A stretch of 64,000 bases of DNA, taken from the NCBI GenBank assembly GCA_019973155.2, contig BPQB01000018.1, positions 372,001 through 436,000 on the forward strand. Direction: 5' to 3'. Within the stretch, counting starts at the first letter, position 1. The number at the start of each line of letters is the position of its first letter. Position numbers and translations under genes: made by a program. Shown here one piece after another: positions 43,579 to 55,678 of this stretch. The notes under the pieces are model-generated. The model was not told the DNA's origin. It did not search any database and worked only from the letters and a program-made list of their open reading frames with translations. This DNA comes from Phanerochaete sordida. Taxonomy: Eukaryota; Basidiomycota; Agaricomycetes; Polyporales; Phanerochaetaceae.

Positions 43579-45008
43579 TTATCCCCACAGGTGCATGACC
43601 TTGGGGTCAGCGCCGTAGTACCTGTCGCCCTTCACCTCGTAGCTGTTGATGATGCCCCAGATCGCGTCGAGCTCGTCCTTCGTCAGCTTGGTGTCTGCAG
43701 AGTACGTGTTTTCGAGCGTGCGCTTCGCGTTCCTGTGCATTCCGTGTCAGCGGCTGGCCCAGCCCGGAGATAAGATACGACTTACGAGGAGCCCGGAAGG
43801 GGGATGACTCGTTCACCAAGCGAAGCGACGAACGCGATGCTGAGGCGGGCGGGAGTGACACCCTTCTTCGCCGCGATCTCCTTCAGCTTGTCAACCAGGG
43901 TGAGGTTGTGCTTGAAGATTTCGGGGTTGTTGAAGCGAGTGAACCGCCGACGCATGTCTCCCTCTGCGAACGACGTGTTAAAGGACTTGGTCCCACGAGA
44001 TACTCGGCGTTGCACGTACCTGGGATGTCCTCGAATTTCTTGATCTCACCAGTCAGGAAACCGCGTCCGAGAGGCCTAGCTCGTGTCAGTCCACAGAGTC
44101 GGAGTTGAGAAGGTGCGCCACATACGAGTATGCGACGACTGCGATGCCGAGCTCCTCAGCAGCCTCAAGGACCTTCTTTGTCTCCGGCTCAATCGACCAC
44201 GGGCTGACCTCAATCTCGACCGCGGCAATGGGGTGCACGGAGTTGCCCTTGCGGAGGGACTCTGCGCTGCACTCCGACATGCCGATGTGGTCGAAGAGGC
44301 CCTCTTTGACGAGCCCGGCAAGCACAGCGGTCGTCTCCTCGACGGGATAGTTGTGGTCGACGCGCGCGCACTCGAAGAGATCGAGCTTCTTCGTGCCCCG
44401 GAGGACCCTGTTGATGTTCTCAACGCTAGCCCTCAGGTTCTCGGGCCTGACACGGGAAAAATGAGCATGAGACACGCTAGCATGCCGTGTGCAGACACCT
44501 ACGAAGAGTCGGGCATGGGCATGCCGGTGCGCTTGCCGCCGCCCTTGACGGAGAGGAAGACGCGGTCGGCATACTCGGGATACTTTTCAAAGAAGCGTGC
44601 GACGAGCTCGAGGTTGGCGGTGCCAAAGTCCTGGGCGTAGAACTCGCCTGGGCAGCGATCACGCGGAGATGAGACTCAGGGTGCATGGGTGATGGAGGAG
44701 GAGCAGGACGCACCGCTGTTCAAGAGCATCTTGACGCCGGCGGGCATGGCGTCCACGCCCGCCTTGATCGCCTCGAAGCAGATCTCGTCGGGGACGGGGT
44801 TCGGGGTCCAGCTGTTTCACGGGTCAGCTCTGGGCGTGCGCTGAGGGCCGCGGAGGTACGGACGTCATCATCATAAGGCCATGCTGGGAAAGGCGTGTCA
44901 GGCTCCCGCCTCTGTTTCAGCCCGCGCGAACGAGGCACTCACAGCGACCTTGCCGACCTGGATGTGGGAGGCGGTTCCGCCGAGGGTGGTGGTGGTCTGG
45001 ACGGTCAT
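43579..45008 (-). CDS. Aldo-keto reductase (pyridoxal reductase/YakC-like)
   Basis: Eight exons, 45008-44943, 44883-44864, 44811-44714, 44647-44503, 44446-44126, 44075-44020, 43963-43786 and 43732-43579, encode 345 aa; exon 2 is only 20 bp. The NADPH-dependent TIM-barrel fold is clear from [92 protein letters not shown] and VIPLPGS. The Tyr of the catalytic tetrad is in EFYAQDF. The last pattern set is typical of AKR8/AKR13-like enzymes such as yeast and fission-yeast pyridoxal reductase; the true substrate is not shown. A TATA box lies about 70 bp upstream of the start. Confidence 0.92.
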
Positions 45009-45075
45009 GTCTGCGCTGTGCTGAGGTGCGTGGAGGAGAGAGATCGTATGTCGGCGACGGTGGTCACGGGCAGAC

Positions 45076-45083
45076 TATTTATA
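45076..45083 (-). promoter_or_regulatory. TATA box of the aldo-keto reductase gene
   Basis: The minus strand reads tgtataaatag here, 68-75 bp upstream of the start codon at 45008, a usual position for a fungal TATA box. Confidence 0.6.
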
Positions 45084-47876
45084 CAGGCACAGAAGGGAAA
45101 ATTGGCCGAGACGAGAAGGTTCTTTTGGAGACATGGGTCGCTCCCACTGCCAGGGCACGTCGCTGGCGGTGGACGCGATCTGCCCGGCGCCGGGTCGCGT
45201 CGCCGTCCGATAACGTCACGCACAAGCCGCGGTACCGTGACAACTGGCCAGTGCCACAAAGGGTATGCCGCCCAGGCTTGCCTCTGCCGCACAACGACGC
45301 GGCCTCCCGGCAGCCCTCTCGACATTGTCATCCCCTGCTGCGTTGGCTTACAGTACGCTCTTCTCTGTGTCATACGTGTCCACAAATCACTCCCTATCGT
45401 ATCGCACAGAGAATATTCGACTGGCAGTCGATGCCGTCGTCGCTGCACTGCAGGGCTCGCGTCTGCTGCCAGTTGACATCGCACCTACAAATCGATGCTT
45501 ACCCAAACTCTTGCGAGTACCTCTTGTTTGTGCTTACCCTGACACATGACGATACTAATACCACTGACAGGGCGATCGCCTTACAATTCTCACTCTCGCC
45601 CGTCGGTCTGCAGCCAACTCCGTATGGCCAAGCATCTCAAGCTTCTGCGACCGTCGCGCAGTGTCGGGCGCCGTCGCTTAGCTCGGTCGCCGGATGTCAT
45701 ACCTGTGAGCTACGCAGGTACTCCCTCGCAGAATGCAGCATAACGCTGCTGACAGCCGTGGCGTAGGCTGTCAACGGCGGTGTGGCACGCTCAGCGCAAT
45801 TATGCTGATTATGCCTTTGCTATCGCCGACAACCTGTGCGAGGCGAGTATGCTGTGGGGCCGTAAAGCTGTGGTTCTGGCACAAAGCCTGACCCCTGGGG
45901 TTGTACTCTTCCTCACTGCACACAGGTCGTCGCCCTAACCCCCGCCGTACCTTTCTACCGCCACGTCTGTGGTCAACGATGTTTATAGCCATCATGCCCA
46001 CCATCCATTAAGTCAGGAATTCCCCTTCCCCTCGGCGTCGAGCTACTCCATCGGTATTCCTGCGGCGCGCACCAAGTCTCCGACACACTCGTCGGCGCTG
46101 ATCGCGGAGCATCGATATATTGTGGCGGCTCTGTCAGAGAATGTAGCGGCCGGCGGGGTGAGCTCCCTGCAGGATCTAACATGTCTAACCTACTGCCTTT
46201 CTTAGCAGCGAGTCCGAGATTGAACGGCGTCGCCTACAGCTTTAACACCGTCTCGAATAGCCCGTCAGTCATATTTCCATATCATCTACCGTATCTCTCT
46301 GATATTCCGCTCAACGCAGCGTCCCAGAACCGCTGGCACTTGGCCGCAGCGACTTCATACATGCAAAGCCCACCGAGCTGTCCGGCATGACAGATATCCT
46401 GGGTACTTCTCTGCAGATCAAGGCCATCGACTTGCCAGCAACCGACGCTGCTCCGCAAATGCAGCATGCCGACGCGGCAGGGTGGACAAGCTTCGCGGCC
46501 GCTCGTCCTTTGTTCCTGCCCACCACTTCGACCTCCCCGAGTCAGGCAACGCACTGCCTCTTCTGCGGCCACGAAAACACTACCCCACCGACAAATCCCC
46601 TACGGCGAACGCCTGCCTGCAGACTGCATATCGCTCGCCCAAGCGAGCGCTGTGCAGCCTGCAGTCCGGCGGTCTCCAGCCTATCCAAAGCGTCGCTTCC
46701 ACCGTCCTCCGCGCCGTCCAACACAGGCCCCTTGCAGCCCCCCGGCGATCCCCCACACCGGCCCTCCGCCCCCTCCCCGCGCCATGTCGTCCCCCCGTCT
46801 TCCATCTTCGTCCAGCGCCCCCTCATCACGCTACCGGCACATCCCCCGCACGCACACCCTCGCAGTGCCCGCACACACGACCGTCCCCCAGCGCCCGGCG
46901 CACCGCGCCGCACAGCGGGCGTCGGAACGCGCGCGGGACGGCTGCGGCACGTCTCCCTCTCTTCCTGCTCTCTTCGCCTCTACCCGCACCCTAGCAGCGC
47001 TGCCGCCGCGGCGCGGGCGCGTTCTAGCGGATTCGCGCGCTGCAGCTGCTTCGCGTGGACGGCTTCGCGTGTTCGCACGGGCACTTCGCGTGGGCGCGCA
47101 CCGGGGGTTCGCACGCGGCGTGGACGTCCACGGGCCCTTCGCGCGCGCTCGCGGGCGTCCACCCGCGGTCCCCCGCACCGTGCGAGCGCAGCTGTCAGCG
47201 GTAACCACCGCGAGTTGGCCGTCGCTGCAGTGCGAGGAGTGCGTGCTGCTGTACGCGGCGCCCGCGATCTGCGGTTTGTGTGCGCTTTGGGCAGGGCGGG
47301 GTGCTGCTCTGGTGGTAGGCTCAAGCTTCCAGGGGCGTGCGGCCTGAACACAGGCCGCTGGAGACTAGGCTGTGACTGCGACGCTGGTCGTACTGGGTCA
47401 CTACGCGCGATCGATGGGCCGCTGCCCCTGGCTTTGGAGGCCAGTTGCTCCTGTACGACTGTGGCGCTCTGCAGGTCCTGCGCCACTGGCGTGTGGACCT
47501 GGAGCCCATCCTGGGCCCTGTCTCGGAAGACGATAGAAGGTAAATCGGCAGCGTCATGTATTCGAAAGTACAGAGGTATTACTTCCACAGGCAGGTCTAT
47601 TTCGGTATCATACGTAATTCCAACTATTGTCATCTGGAAGTGCAGAACGGAGAAGAGGGGAGAAAGCGAGACACATCGAACGGGAAGCAAGGTTACAAAG
47701 TCAACGGTAGACACTACTTAGCTAAAGACAAGGAAAGACCTGGGAGGGAGGGGGCTAATAAATTTACGGGATAGGTTAGATTACACTATAGAACAGTGGT
47801 GGTATCTTCAAGGATATGAGCAGGCGGACATCAGAGGAGAGGAAGGAGGGGTATTTCTCTGCGGTAGTCGTAAAGC
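45084..47876. other. Gene-poor stretch with unsupported open frames
   Basis: No conserved domain was recognised in 2.8 kb. The largest frame (46387-47721, plus, 444 codons) is overlapped by comparably long frames in other registers and on the minus strand (46980-47714), as expected for GC-rich non-coding DNA. A Cys-rich patch (CLFCGH, later CAAC) in the first is not enough to call a zinc finger. Confidence 0.45.
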
Positions 47877-48828
47877 TTACGAGACGGGCTCGTGCTCCAT
47901 TTCGTCGGGAGTCGGAAGGGGGAGGGGGACTGCCGCGGGTGAAAGCGCGACGACAGAGGGCGACGGGGACGCCGACTGAGCCCGAATGAACGCGGTCGGT
48001 CCATTTTCGAAGCTGGGCTGGCGAGGAAAGGAGTTACGCGTGTGGGTACGGGCGACGGGAGAGGCTGGAAGCAGACGATCACATGCGGGATGCATAGCCG
48101 ATGAGTAGAGATAGAGGGAGGTACACGGTCAGCGGCTGAGCTCCAAGCGAGGCGTGCGGGAGAGGACGCTTACACAGGTGACCCGAGCCGATAATCTTGA
48201 AGGGGTACGCGACGGCGTCGCCGTCCTTGTTCATGTCGTCGTTGCGGTCAGCCAGGGTGATGCCCAGCCCCTCGTTCGACATGGCCGGGGAGAGGCTGCA
48301 GGAGCCAGGCCGGCGGTAGGTCACAAAACCGTGCGCGAGGCCGTTGCTGGGACGGAGGATAGGAGAGGTAGGTGGGAATAGGAAGGTCGAGGGACGAAGG
48401 ATCGACAGGAATTCTTCCATCGCCTCGGACGGGAGGGTAGACCTATCGCATCGCAGGAATGAGCACAACGATTACATACACGCACCAACAGGCGGGAATG
48501 ATTGGAGAGAGACAGAAGGGAGGCGAGGCCTGTTGTGGGATCAGAGATCTGCGACAAGTGAATCGACTTACCGAGGAGATGCGCGAGGAGATACGGGGCG
48601 ATCACGCTCAGAGGGTGCGGGGGGCTCGCTCTTGGGGTCATCATCTACCGAGTCATCGGATAGCTTGAGCCTCTCGAGGGCGTCGGAGGACGGGGAGGCG
48701 AAGCGGAAGGCGTTGATAGCCTGTGGCCGGTGGAGGATAGAGGGTGGGTAGAAAGGAGCGGGGGCAGCGAGTCGCACTGGGCGAGGAGCTATGAGGACCA
48801 AGTTTTCGTCCGCGGTCATGATTTGCAT
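47877..48828 (-). CDS. Hypothetical protein, 237 aa
   Basis: Three exons, 48828-48572, 48442-48174 and 48064-47877, encode 237 aa. The introns are longer than usual here (129 and 109 bp). The start is the ATG giving MQIMTADENLVLIAPRPVR. The sequence has an N-terminal hydrophobic-proline part, an acidic Ser stretch (LKLSDDSVDDDPKSEPP), a central block that looks folded (GLAHGFVTYRRPGSCSLSP, then ITLADRNDDMNKDGDAVAYP) and a Pro/Ser-rich tail ending in EMEHEPVS. I do not recognise a family. The clean closing of three exons in one frame is the main support. The gene is divergent from the MFS transporter, with the fold-back element in between. Confidence 0.6.
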
Positions 48829-48959
48829 TACAGAAGAGGTAGAGATTAGCAAGTGGGGAAAGACGAAGTGCGCCGGCTAGTCTGCACTGCAACAAGCTGG
48901 TGGCAAGAGACAACAACCAAAGTGGCGGACAGGACGGGCGATGGGCGCTCCTTACCCCG

Positions 48960-49655
48960 GGGGCGGGGGACCGGGGACCCCGTGGGGCACGTGGGTGCAC
49001 TGCGGAGATGATTCGATGTTAGTAGGTAAAAACATGGCGGAAAAATGCTGAAAACAGAAACCATGTTTCCCGTAATGTTTCCTGCAGGAAACATGGCGAG
49101 AACATGAGAAATGACGCACCGGAATACATTCACAATGTTTTCCAGGGAAACATTGTGCATGTTCTCCGCATGTTTCTGCTCGAATCATGCCGAGGAACTG
49201 ATTGAATGTTTTCTGCGATAACATGCTAAATTTGTGCGATAATGTACCCGTTATGCCCACGCTGTTTACATTTTGCTCAAATGGAGCCATATCTGGTATG
49301 TTCTCTGTATGTTTCTGACGGAGTTGCATAACATGCCATAAACATGCATTGCTTATCACGCGCGGACATGATGAAAACATTGAATCACATGATCTATGCT
49401 CAAATTGGTTAGAATCATACCTCATGTTTCCCTCATGTTCCTAGCAGAAATATGCGGTGAACATGCACAATGTTTCCCTTGAAAACATTGTGAATGTCTC
49501 CTGGTGCGTCATATCTCATGATCTCATCATGTCCCTGCTGGGAAACATTGTGGGAACATGGTTTCTGTTTCCACGATGTTTTCATCATGTTTTCACCCGT
49601 TAACATCGGATTACCCCCGCAGTGGTGGTCTCCCGGGGACCCGGGCGCGTCATTT
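48960..49655. repeat. Long fold-back (terminal inverted repeat) element, MITE-like
   Basis: The left arm (about 48985-49185) and the right arm (about 49437-49650) are reverse complements with scattered mismatches. Matching blocks include acagaaaccatgtt, gacgcacc, acattcacaatgtttt, gggaaacattgtgcatgtt and tttctgct on the left, each found inverted on the right in the same order. Similarity fades towards the centre near 49310, so the transcript could form one long hairpin. The block is AT-rich and full of AACATG/CATGTT and AAACATTGTG words, unlike its GC-rich flanks. No transposase is encoded and target-site duplications could not be identified, so boundaries are approximate. It lies between the orphan gene and the MFS transporter. 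Confidence 0.8.
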
Positions 49656-49955
49656 GTGCCTCGCGCGGATGGTGGAAGCTTTTGTGCGGAGAGCTCTCCC
49701 ACAGGACCGATATCGCCCAGGGTCGGCGAGCGACGCTGGCGAGCTACAAATGAGAAGGCACGCTCTGGCTATGCGCTTAAGCTGTGGAATCGGCCAGGAT
49801 CAGGATTCGTCATGATAGGTACCGTCGGGGTCGCCACCTGACTCTGCTCAACGCAGGGGACCCACTGCCATACGTAAAACATTGGACTTATCGGGGTTCT
49901 CAATGTGGTCTCTCTTACCCAGCCGGCTGCGGCATCCATCCCTCGGTAGCCCGCC

Positions 49956-49966
49956 TTTTTATATAT
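49956..49966 (+). promoter_or_regulatory. TATA box of the MFS transporter gene
   Basis: The sequence tttttatatat lies 65-75 bp before the start codon at 50031, in a GC-rich setting, as expected for a TATA box. Confidence 0.6.
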
Positions 49967-50030
49967 CCCCGGCCGAGGTTCCTCCCACTGGGCCCGCCTG
50001 CTCCCTCCTCCCAGAGTCCCCCGCGCGAGT

Positions 50031-52084
50031 ATGGTCGTAAAGCACCACGGCAGCACCAGCAGCTACGACTCGAACGCGAGCGACGAGACTCTGCTCAATG
50101 ATGAGGAACAGCCCTTCCTCCACGAGGACCTCGAGGATGCTATCAAGCTCGAGAGCAGGACGCGTCCAACCAGGAGCCATGGCGTTACTCCCCTCCCCAT
50201 GGCCCAGCTCGCCACACTGTGTATAGTCAGGCTGGTCGACCCCATTATGTTCACGCAGATCTTCCCGTACGTCAACGAGATGATAGACCACCTCCACTTG
50301 ACAGAAGACCCCTCAAAGACCGGCCTCTACAGTGGTATAGTGGTCAGTGAACCTTGCTACCCTGCACCCGCTGCGCGAGTCTTCACGCTTCTTCTTGCCA
50401 CTAGGAAAGCAGCTTCGCTATTGCCCAGCTGTTCACCATCTACCAGTGGGCACGGCTATCTGGTGCGCATTATCATGAATCATACCGCCGACGCGTCCTG
50501 ACCGCCGCCCCCAGACCGGATAGGGCGCAAGCCCGTCATCCTCATCGGCATCACAGGCATAGCCACGGGCACGATAATGATGGGGCTCTCGAGCAGTCTC
50601 TGGGGAGTCATTTTCGCGCGTAGCCTAGGTGCGCATTCCCAGCGGCTCCGTCGGCCAGCGCCTGACCAGCCACCCAGCGGGCTTCTTCTCTGGAAACTCG
50701 GCCGTCGTGCAGTCCGTCATCGGCGAGATTACGGACCACACCAACCAGGCCGTCGCGTTCCCGATATACGGGCTGTGTTGGCCCCTCGGAGCCATCATCG
50801 GGTGCGTCGTGGCCTCGCTGTCGCCGGTCGGCGCGCTCACCGCTGCCGCAGGCCGCTCATCGGCGGGACATTCGCCAACCCAGCGGACAAATGGCCGCAA
50901 TGGTTTGGTAACGAGTTTTGGAGGAGCTATCCGTACCTTCTGCCCGCTGTCATGGCGGCCTCTCTGGCAATGTGTGGCGCTGTCTTCGGCTTCTTCGCTT
51001 TGGAAGAGGTACGGTCCCAAAGCGCACGTTCGACACGGCAGAGCGCTGACGCAGCTGCGCTAGACTCATCCAAGCAAGCGTCGTGCACGAGCTGACTCCC
51101 TGGCGTCGTCCCCCATTGACGGCTATCAGGAAAAGCCGCAACAACCAGCCAGCATAGGATCGCTCCTTTCGAACCCGCTCATCCGCGCCCTGTCGTTCAG
51201 CGGCGGCGCACTCTCCTTCACGTGCGTGCCTGAGCCCACATGCACTTGAAACATCCTCACCGCTGACCCACACGCAGCAACACCGCGTTCGACGTCATCT
51301 TCGTCCTGTACTGCTACACGCCGATCAGGACAGGCGGGATCGCCTTCACCGTACGCCCACCCGCTCTCCCCACCGCGCGCACCGCTGACCCGCCCCCAGG
51401 CCGCCGAGATCGGCTTCGCGCTCGCGAGCTCGGGGCTCATCGCGGCGGGCCTGCAGGTGTTCTTCATGCCGTACCTGCTGCGGCGCTTCGACCACGCGAA
51501 GATGTACAACACCTGCGTCGGCATCTTCCCGTGGGTCTTCCTGCTGCTCCCGCTCCTCAACCTCGTCGCGCGCCGCGGCGCCGTGCTCGGCGCGGACGGC
51601 GTCGAGAGCGTCACGCCCGCGACGAAGGCCGCGCTCTGGGCCGGCATCGCGCTCCTCCTCGCGCTCGCGCGCAGCGCCGCGCTCGCGTTCTCGTGCGTCG
51701 CTCTCTCCTGCTCTTGTCGTGCGGGCCGCTAACGGGCGCGCCTGAGGCAGCGTGAACATGATCCTCATCAAGAACAGCGCGCCGGACCCCGCGTCGCTGG
51801 GCGTGACGAACGGGCTCATCCTCTTCGCGATGGTACGCCTCCGCTTCCACACGTCGCTCGCCCCGCCCGCTCACGTCTCTTGCTCGCAGTGCGGCGCGCG
51901 CGCGTTCGGCCCCGCGTTCGCGTCGTCGCTCTTCGCGTTCAGCGTCGGCTTCGCCTGGTGGCCGCTGCGCTACGTGTGGGTCGTCGTCATGGTCGGCCTC
52001 GCGGCGCTCGCGACGACGCTCTCGCGGCGCATCGCAGACGGCATGCGCGCGCACGCGCTCCAGCAGCACCCGCGGCCGTCGTGA
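50031..52084 (+). CDS. Major facilitator superfamily transporter (DHA1-type, zinc-induced-facilitator-like)
   Basis: Ten exons, 50031-50342, 50405-50462, 50515-50628, 50678-50801, 50852-51008, 51064-51221, 51278-51350, 51400-51692, 51751-51832 and 51890-52084, encode 521 aa. About twelve membrane segments are visible. The signature loop after TM2 reads ARLSDRIGRKPVILIG, and TM5 region has FFSGNSAVVQSVIGEITD. A cytosolic loop after TM6 is charged (HPSKRRARADSLASS). This pattern is typical of fungal proteins related to yeast Tpo1-like/plant ZIF-like drug:H+ antiporters; the substrate is unknown. The N-terminal 55 residues are cytosolic and acidic (SDETLLNDEEQPFLHED). The gene has a TATA box and a fold-back element upstream, and converges on the acyl-CoA synthetase gene. 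Confidence 0.92.
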
Positions 52085-52383
52085 GGGCCTGCCACTCGCG
52101 AACACCGTGTGTGCCGCCTGCCCGTCCACTGCAAACGAACCATCGCCTGGCGCATGTAGAGATATATAGCAAAAGCGTCTGTAGATACCTAGATGTATGT
52201 GCTGTACGGCTTGCTAAGCAAGCCCAACTCCCAACCATCATGTACCACTGCCTTGCACATGGGCACATACAATCAACACCGTTCTTTGTGCATGGTATTT
52301 AATCCGTCCGAGAGTGTACGTATTGGTGTAGGATATGGAGCACGGTAAAGAAGAATACTGATGGAGGCCCGGTGCCCCGCCTG

Positions 52384-55238
52384 TTAAAGCTTGTTGGAGG
52401 GCTTGCTCGTCGGCTCGCCCAGCGCGTAAAGCGCGTCGAGCTCCTGCTTGTACTTGTTGTACACGTCCTTCCTATAACACCCATAACATTGAGCCAAAGA
52501 GAATCCTCCAAGGAGCAGGCGACTGACCGCTTGATCTTCAGCGTAGGCGTCAAGCAGCCGTTGTCAACGGTCAGCATCTCGTTCGACAGGTGGACACGCT
52601 TGAGCATCTCGAAGCTAGTGCAGCGGCAGCATCAGCAGCAGTCCTCAGCAGCAACAAAACGACCACGCACCCCTTCAGCCCGGCGCTCTTCGCCATCTTG
52701 TCGAGCGCGCGCAGGACCTCGGCCTGCACCTTGGGGTCCTGCGCGGCACGGTCGAGCGCGCCGCGGTCGGCGGGCGCGACGTCGGTGCCCCAGACGCGGC
52801 CCGCGATCGCGGCGAGCTGCGCGGGGTCGGGCACGACGAGGCCGACGAGGTACGACTGCAGCGAGTCGCCGTGCACGTAGAGCTGCGCGACGACGGGGCA
52901 CGCGCTGTAGAGCGCCTCGACGCGCTCGAGCGCGACGTACTCGCCCTGCGCGAGCTTCATGATGTTCTTCACGCGGTCGATGATCCGCAGGCGCCCGCAC
53001 GCGTCGATCTCGCCGACGTCGCCCGTGTGCTGCCAGCCCTCCGCGTCGATCGCGCTCTGCGTGTTCTTCGGGTCTGCGCCGCGGTCAGCTCGCGTCCCGG
53101 AAGCACTCGAGGCGCGCACCCTTGTAGTACTCCTTGAAGCAGTGGTCGCCCCGGACGCAGATCTCGCCGCGCGGGAACGGCTGGTCCTCGGCCGTGTAGC
53201 CCATGGTGGGGACGTCGATGAGCTTGATCTCCACGCACGCCTGTGGCGCGCCGACCTTGCCTGCAGACTTGACGTCGCCCCACCAGGTCTTCGTGACGGT
53301 GCCGATGTTTTCTGTGCTGCCGTAGCCTGCGAGGCGCGGGTGTCAGGCCAGCCGTCGCGTCGGGCGCAGTAGTGGAAAGCTTACCTTCCGTAAACTCGGC
53401 TCCGGTAGAGATCCTCAGGAAATCAACCGCAGTGGCGCTCATCGGCGCTGATCCCGTGGCGATGAGCTTCACGTTGCCGCCAAGGACGGCCTGGATCTGT
53501 AAAAGGGACGTTAATTTAGACGACGATCCGGCGTATAGATAGCCAGGCGAGATAGACCTTCTTGAAAACGAGGCGGTCCCAGAGAGCGTGCGTGGTCTGG
53601 CCCGTCGTATGCAGGCGAGTGAGTTTGGCCTCGACCGCACGGCGGAAAAGCGCGCCCTTGAGGCCGGGCAGCTGCGCAGCAGCCATCCCCGCTTGGTATA
53701 TCCTGTTCAAGACACGCGGCACTGCCGGGAACATGTTAGGCTTGAGGATCTGAACATCTTCGAGGAGACGAAGCGGGTCGCCAGACCAGTAGCCAATGGA
53801 ACCGCCACGGGCGATAACGTTGGCCTCCACCATGCGCTGCCAACAAGTCAGGAACATCCGCTGCTCGTACGCATCTTGCCAGAACGTACGCCGTAAATGT
53901 GAGCCAAGGGCAAGAAGCCGATACAGACGGGTACGTCTGTCTGGTTGAGGCCGAATAACTGGCCATGACAGCCGATGGCCACGTTTCCATGGGTCAGGAC
54001 AGCGCCTGGTCGATAACATCAGATCTGTGCGTCCTGCGAAGTCGTTATCGAATGCTCCAACCTTTAGGTTGTCCAGTAGTCCCCTAGAAATAAATTGAGA
54101 TAACGGAACCATGCTTGATAGCTGATTCTACGAGCGACGTACGGAGGTATAGCAGATGGTAGCAATGGCATCGGTGCTGGGGTAAGTCGGCTTTTTCAAG
54201 TTCGCTTTACCAATCTCTTCCACTGCAACGTGGGTTCAGCTTTGTTTCGCCGTAGTATACGGGTCACTTACACTCCGGGAGATCCATAACTTTGATGCCG
54301 ACCTGTTCACCCCATGCCTGGTAGATCTGTTTCGACTCTGCTGGAAGCGCAGCCATCGCAACGATAACCTTCAGGGTCGGGATTTTCCCAGCGAGCTTTA
54401 ACACAGTCGACACATGCGCTGGCGAGACAGCGAGCAGAGTCATTTCTGTGTGGTTAATGCTACATCGCCATGAGCTGATGGGTCACCCGCTGGGGAAATT
54501 GGCCTTACATGTACTCTGCAGAGCATCATATGGTCAGATCGTTATCCGCGTCTAACGCACGATAACACGTACCGACTACATCCTTGCCCAGCGTATCGTA
54601 CAACGGCACAGAGACGAACTGGTAGGCGTGCGCCGCCAAGTCAAACAGCTGCCACTCTGCCGGGTGTCAGCTCAGCCGCAGGGTAGCGAACGCGCGCATG
54701 CGCACCAGGGCAGTTTCCGCTGTAGAGCCCGAAGCAGCGGAGGGGGTCGCCGCCCGCGACGCCGTCGGCGAACAGGCGCGTGAGCCCGCTGCCGATGCGC
54801 TGGCGGCGCGCGTCGGCCTCGTCCCAGGAGACCCACTCGTAGTGGTCCGCGTACGCGGGCGGGCTCCCGCTCCCGCTCACGAGCGGGCGCCGCCCGAACA
54901 GCGGCGCGCTGCCGGGCACGCGCGCGCGCCCCGAGTCGAAGAACTCGGCGAGGTTCACGAGCGCGCCGGGCGAGTCGAGGGTCAGGAACGGGAATGCGCC
55001 TGCGGGGCGGCGCGCGTGAGCGGGGCGCGGGCGGGTGCTGCGCGGCGGGCGCGGGACTCACTGTTCCTGTAGTGTCCTGCGGTTGTGCGTGTGGGGCTCA
55101 GCGGGTATGTCGCAGTCGTCGAGGGGCAGGACACGTACCGGTCTGGCCTGGCCTCTTGGTGCCGGGGACCTCGAACGCCTGCCGCGCGTAGTCCGCGTCG
55201 GGCGGGTAGGGGACGGGGAGGACGTCTGGGATGGGCAT
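52384..55238 (-). CDS. Long-chain fatty-acid-CoA ligase
   Basis: Fifteen exons, 55238-55139, 55076-55062, 54999-54706, 54656-54573, 54515-54509, 54459-54272, 54222-54143, 54083-54062, 54005-53890, 53836-53558, 53496-53385, 53326-53120, 53073-52671, 52614-52528 and 52471-52384, encode 693 aa. The enzyme adenylates long-chain fatty acids and forms acyl-CoA. The AMP-binding signature YTSGTTGQPKGAVLTH, PLAHIYG, GYGSTENIG, WQHTGDVGEID and RLRIIDRVKNIMKLAQGEYV are all present. The conserved N-terminal part (WVSWDEADARRQRIGSGL, CPEWQLFDLAAHAY) also fits. Three micro-exons (7, 15 and 22 bp) were needed to keep these motifs in frame. The C-terminal residues are PSNKL; NKL is a weak peroxisomal targeting form, so a yeast Faa2-like peroxisomal location is possible. 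Confidence 0.92.
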
Positions 55239-55678
55239 GGCTGATGTGCGAGGGGGCTGGGCTGGTGGTGGTGGGTGGCAAGGAGAGGCCGGGCTGGCAG
55301 GCGCAGGCGGAGGAGACAAGAGCGGGGGACTCGGTTAGAGTGCGCCAGTGCTCGGCGTCATGATTATTTCGTAAATTCACATGGCTGTCACGACCGCGTT
55401 CCTCGGCGCCTCTCCCCGCCCCGCGCCAGCGTCCCGCCCGCCGCCCATCGCCCATCGCCAGGGACGGACAGAACCATCGCTCTGAAGGCTATTTCGCACC
55501 ACCACACCCCGCACGAGCACAGCAGAAGCATTCCAATCACCGCATACTATTACACTTAAACTATGCGCAGACATTATCATAGATATTGCATGGATATCGA
55601 CAAGAGCTGGGGAATCCTAGGGCACCAAGGCAGCAGCCCTGAGGTATACGACGCGAGACGTGTTTCACCGCGGAGCAA
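55239..55678. other. Intergenic, acyl-CoA ligase promoter and PEF1 3' flank
   Basis: A 440 bp spacer between two minus-strand genes. Nothing beyond the expected flanks is visible. Confidence 0.5.

Noticed and set aside
46980..47714. 244-codon open frame on the minus strand
   Set aside because: Only its first 70 codons look protein-like; the rest is Arg-rich shadow sequence, and no splice sites extend it to a known family.
46387..47721. 444-codon open frame on the plus strand with a few Cys pairs
   Set aside because: Frames of similar length overlap it on both strands, the composition is Arg/Ala/Pro-rich as expected from GC-rich non-coding DNA, and no domain is visible.
48952..49702. Open frames over the fold-back element
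   Set aside because: Their translations are rich in Met, His, Asn and Phe only because of the repeated AACATG and CATGTT words, and they follow the inverted repeat, not a gene.
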